A stretch of DNA of 64,000 nucleotides from the NCBI GenBank assembly GCA_034509925.1, contig CM067535.1, forward strand, positions 1,788,501-1,852,500. The letters run 5' to 3'. A model generated the notes under the pieces. It made no database searches and was not told the DNA's origin. It worked only from the letters and a program-made list of their open reading frames with translations. Both the position numbers and the translations under genes were made by a program. Every line of letters begins with the position of its first letter. Positions within the stretch are counted from its first letter, which is position 1. This document shows positions 61,101-64,000 of the stretch, one piece after another. This DNA is from Hirudinaria manillensis. Taxonomy: Eukaryota; Annelida; Clitellata; Hirudinida; Hirudinidae.

Positions 61101-63760
61101 AATTGACGGGAGAAGTTGGACATTGTGTTGTTTGAACTGTAAAGTCAAGATATTGATTCAATACAATCGGATACATCTAGATAGCGCTCTGCTCTTCTTG
61201 GGGCAGACGCATCACGTGCCCACGCAACTATTTACATATCACACGATGTGTGGCCCAGCCAAACCTATAGCAGCATTTCAACTAATGAAGTTATTACTTT
61301 TCAATCGTTTACCGAGCAGCGAGTCTCGTACATGTTTATAGATGTACTGCAAAATGGACAGCACACGTTCATTGTACGTATTACATTGCTACATTGCACG
61401 CATATTACTTATTAACCGGGCCATAAACCGGGAGAACTCTTGTTTCAGAAAGAAGACCGAACAGGGGTTGATAACGAATTTCAAATAAGAAAACTTAAGC
61501 AACAGGCTAGGAGCCAAAGAAGAGAAATTTTAAAAAAATTACAATTAAAAAATATTCTTAACCTGAGCAGGTTGTTTGTTAGTTGATTGGACCTTTGCTT
61601 CATTTGGTTGAGATTTTGTTGAGAACTTAACGAAGAAGCTGAAGACATACCCAACATGCCCCTGGTCAAAGGAAATTTTTAAATAAATAAATAATACATT
61701 ACCCTTACGTACCCAAATGTGACAACTTAGATGTTATATTCCATAAAACACAAGAATAAATTCATCAAGATGCATAAAATCTACATAAAATCTTTCATCA
61801 AATGATCTAGTAACAAGTATATCATTTAATTAGATTGTCAAATTCTCACTGGTAACTGGAAATATTAAAAATAATTATAATTATTATTATTATTATTATT
61901 AAAAATTACCAAAGTAATTCAAATGAATTCCTCAATTGGCACAAAATGCAGAGACATTACTTATTAACCACAACAAGACAACCACATACTTTGAGGTATC
62001 CCATAGAATACTAATCATTCATCAGATTATCTGACCTGAGCATTGGTAACTCAAAATATATGTGATATAATAATATTACATACATTATAGATATATAGAT
62101 TAAATATATAATAATATTATACCCAAGCAAGCAAAATTAATCAACCTGCTGGGAGATATAGGCTGAGGTCGCGATGATTGATTCTGCTGTAGCGTCAAGT
62201 GGAAGTTGGAATTCAAGCCCATGTTGTTGGACATGGTGTTGGGAAACGGGAAGTTCGAGTTGGCGAGAACCCGCTGCGGTAGACCCATGCCTCCTGCACC
62301 TAACGGATTTATTAGGAGTAGACGTTAGCTGTCATGCAGTATGCTTGATTGAATTAAGGAAGTCCGACTTTAAAAATTCAATCATAAATCACTTTTGATC
62401 ACTTTTTCTTACAAATAAATGAAGAAGGAACGTCTGAAAAGTCAGGGTGATAACGATTGCCGATAAATTTCAAAGATGTTAGCCAGTTCAATTTCCATCA
62501 AAAGAAAAGCCCAAACCAATTTTTAAGATGCATTTTTAAATGCTTTCGTTATCCAAAGAAAACAAAAACCAAAGGAAAACCCAAATGAGCACAAACTGTA
62601 ATTATGCACTTAATATTCTCAGAGGCACGATTTGTTGATTACATCAATATCAATAGCCACTATTAACAGTAAAATAAGGATATGAGAGTGATGGCAAGAG
62701 ATGCATATTGTAGCTGAAACATTAGAAGCTTATCCTCCAAAGTCTGAATCCTTTCTACTCAGAAGTTATGTGATCACTTTACAGCTGGCTCAAACCTTAC
62801 ATGCCACTCGGATCAATTGAAACCTACTTTGGTATTAACAAACAGAGAAATCGTACAAATGCAGAACAGACAAAATAAAGAGAAAACTGAGTAATAAATC
62901 ATAGTACAATCTCCTGCAGATATTTATCTAGGCACAAAATTTATTTTCTAAAATTTCATTAAAAATCCCAAATCATTGAAATTTGACAACATCAAATTGA
63001 AAAAGTTGCTCACGACTTAACCATATAAAACCCTGAACAGGAAATAGAATTATTCCTATGTTACATCACTTTCACCCATAAATCATGCACAGGATGGATT
63101 TAATGACTCGAATCAAATATTTAATTTAATAAAAATATTTAAAATGTCAATTCACACATGAATGTCATCAGGCATACTTAACTTCTCCTGAGGAGAAGCA
63201 CATTTCATTAAAATAGCAAACATTTTCATTTACAAAGTCTTAAAGTAAGCTACACATGGATTGTGAAAATCGCTGACCAACATTCAGCAATTGCCAAATA
63301 AATAAATTTAAGCCACACATAGCCGTGCAAAACTTGCAAAACTTAAACACAACTTTGCTTTTCATCGAGAAAAATTCCAAGTTTTGTTAGAGCAAGAATA
63401 GCTCTATATGCCAGTGAATTCAAAAATTATTGAAACATTTGCAATAGAATGGACAAGCTAAAGTGATTGTAACATTGATAAATTATTCGTGATTGTACAA
63501 TGTAAGATGCTCAACTCACTAAAAAACTAAAGTCAGATTCAAATGCACTGCATGCTCAAACTATGGAGCATCAATTCATTAGAAACAGAAAGTAAAGGCT
63601 CCCAAAAGACCTTTAATTAAATTATTTAGACGATATTACAGATAATCCTTAGCAAATCAGAGATTTCAGTAAAGAACTCAAATTATTTATGAAATTCTTC
63701 AAACTAACCTGACAGCTGGCTGTAAATATTGGAGCCAAATGGCGTCGGTGAGCCCATCAT
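58183..63760 (-). CDS. CNOT2: CCR4-NOT complex subunit 2 (5' end outside or not found)
   Basis: Scaffold subunit of the CCR4-NOT deadenylase, pairing with CNOT3 on CNOT1, in mRNA decay and translational repression. Minus-strand exons: 63760-63709, 62293-62146, 61661-61563, 60974-60867, 60373-60293, 60039-59999, 59907-59796, 59497-59341, 59255-59194, 58775-58625, 58411-58183 (TGA). The N-terminal part is Ser/Asn/Gln-rich (FGSNIYSQLSG, PISPSRGMLGM). Then come two family motifs, LDYIQFPSLGG and QEDFPALPGAQ. The NOT2/3/5 domain is clear: DQFGVVGLLAFIRAADTDPN, LTTLGLNLN, HVPTEYLANVYVRDKLAPI, DWRYHKDERAWMTRAPG, YERGTYFFFD, and WRKVPKEFHLEYSKLEEKP at the C-terminus. The junction between 61563 and 60974 is out of phase (2 against 1), so a short exon may be missing. 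Exon 63709-63760 starts after an acceptor, so more exons lie upstream. Confidence 0.92.
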
Positions 63761-64000
63761 CTACAACAAAAGAATTGCCAATAACAATAATAGATGTTTT
63801 CTAAAGATTCTGACGATGTTATGCCAAAGCTTAATCCAAATAAATTTATATCGAACCGTAATTTACTTTTTGGAAAATATTCCCCACACGCCGCAGAGAT
63901 TTGGATTAAAATCACAATTTTTAAAGTGTGACAAATTGTTGAGAGATTAAAATCCGCAGACACACAATCACACCAAAACTGGTCGCAATTTTGAAAACTT

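Overview
The window is nuclear DNA from an invertebrate animal. Most genes are split by GT-AG introns, protein-coding exons stand out from a strongly AT-rich background, and there is no operon structure. The gene set is animal in character: CBP/p300 with TAZ, KIX, bromodomain, HAT, ZZ and NCBD regions, a CENP-E-type kinesin, a CYP3-clan P450, a calpain-type penta-EF-hand protein and a beta-1,4-galactosyltransferase-family enzyme. I cannot place the phylum from sequence alone. I rebuilt the exon models by hand from splice signals, reading phase and remembered family motifs. Unless stated otherwise, every junction keeps the reading frame.

Layout, left to right: (1) 139-755 (+), the 3' end of a tandem-SH3 protein; (2) 1661-4192 (+), pyruvate kinase, complete, 6 exons; (3) 4892-5609 (+), a small Cys-rich protein I do not recognise, with a palindromic MITE-like element in its second intron; (4) 6809-8137 (+), TRMO, a tRNA m6t6A methyltransferase, preceded by an isolated GC-rich island; (5) 9024-17411 (+), a 2014-residue CENP-E-like kinesin-7; (6) 18074-18532 (-), POP7/Rpp20 of RNase P/MRP; (7) 19150-19560 (+), an intronless stand-alone La-motif protein; (8) 20023-23141 (-), a complete 14-exon cytochrome P450; (9) 24283-29592 (-), a calpain-small-subunit-like penta-EF-hand protein with a Gly/Pro-rich N-terminus; (10) 32293-47758 (+), a complete 26-exon CBP/p300 acetyltransferase; (11) 52175-57078 (+), a beta4GalT/beta4GalNAcT-family glycosyltransferase with an unexpected C-terminal hydrophobic segment; (12) 58183-63760 and beyond (-), CNOT2 of the CCR4-NOT complex, running off the right edge.

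The genes are mostly unrelated housekeeping and regulatory genes rather than one pathway. Two themes recur: RNA metabolism (TRMO, POP7, the La-motif protein, CNOT2) and chromatin or mitosis (CBP, CENP-E). Genes 9 and 10 are divergent. The pairs 5/6, 7/8 and 11/12 are convergent.

The most notable observation is in the CENP-E-like kinesin. Eight near-regular copies of a K-x-[I/T/L]-Q-T-S-F-type motif, about 21-26 residues apart, resemble a multivalent array of dynein light chain LC8 binding sites. Other points of interest are the second hydrophobic segment in the glycosyltransferase, a stand-alone La motif, a dense cluster of SUMO-consensus sites in CBP, two probable GC-AG introns, a CBP intron made almost wholly of (ATTC)n, and several repeat families.
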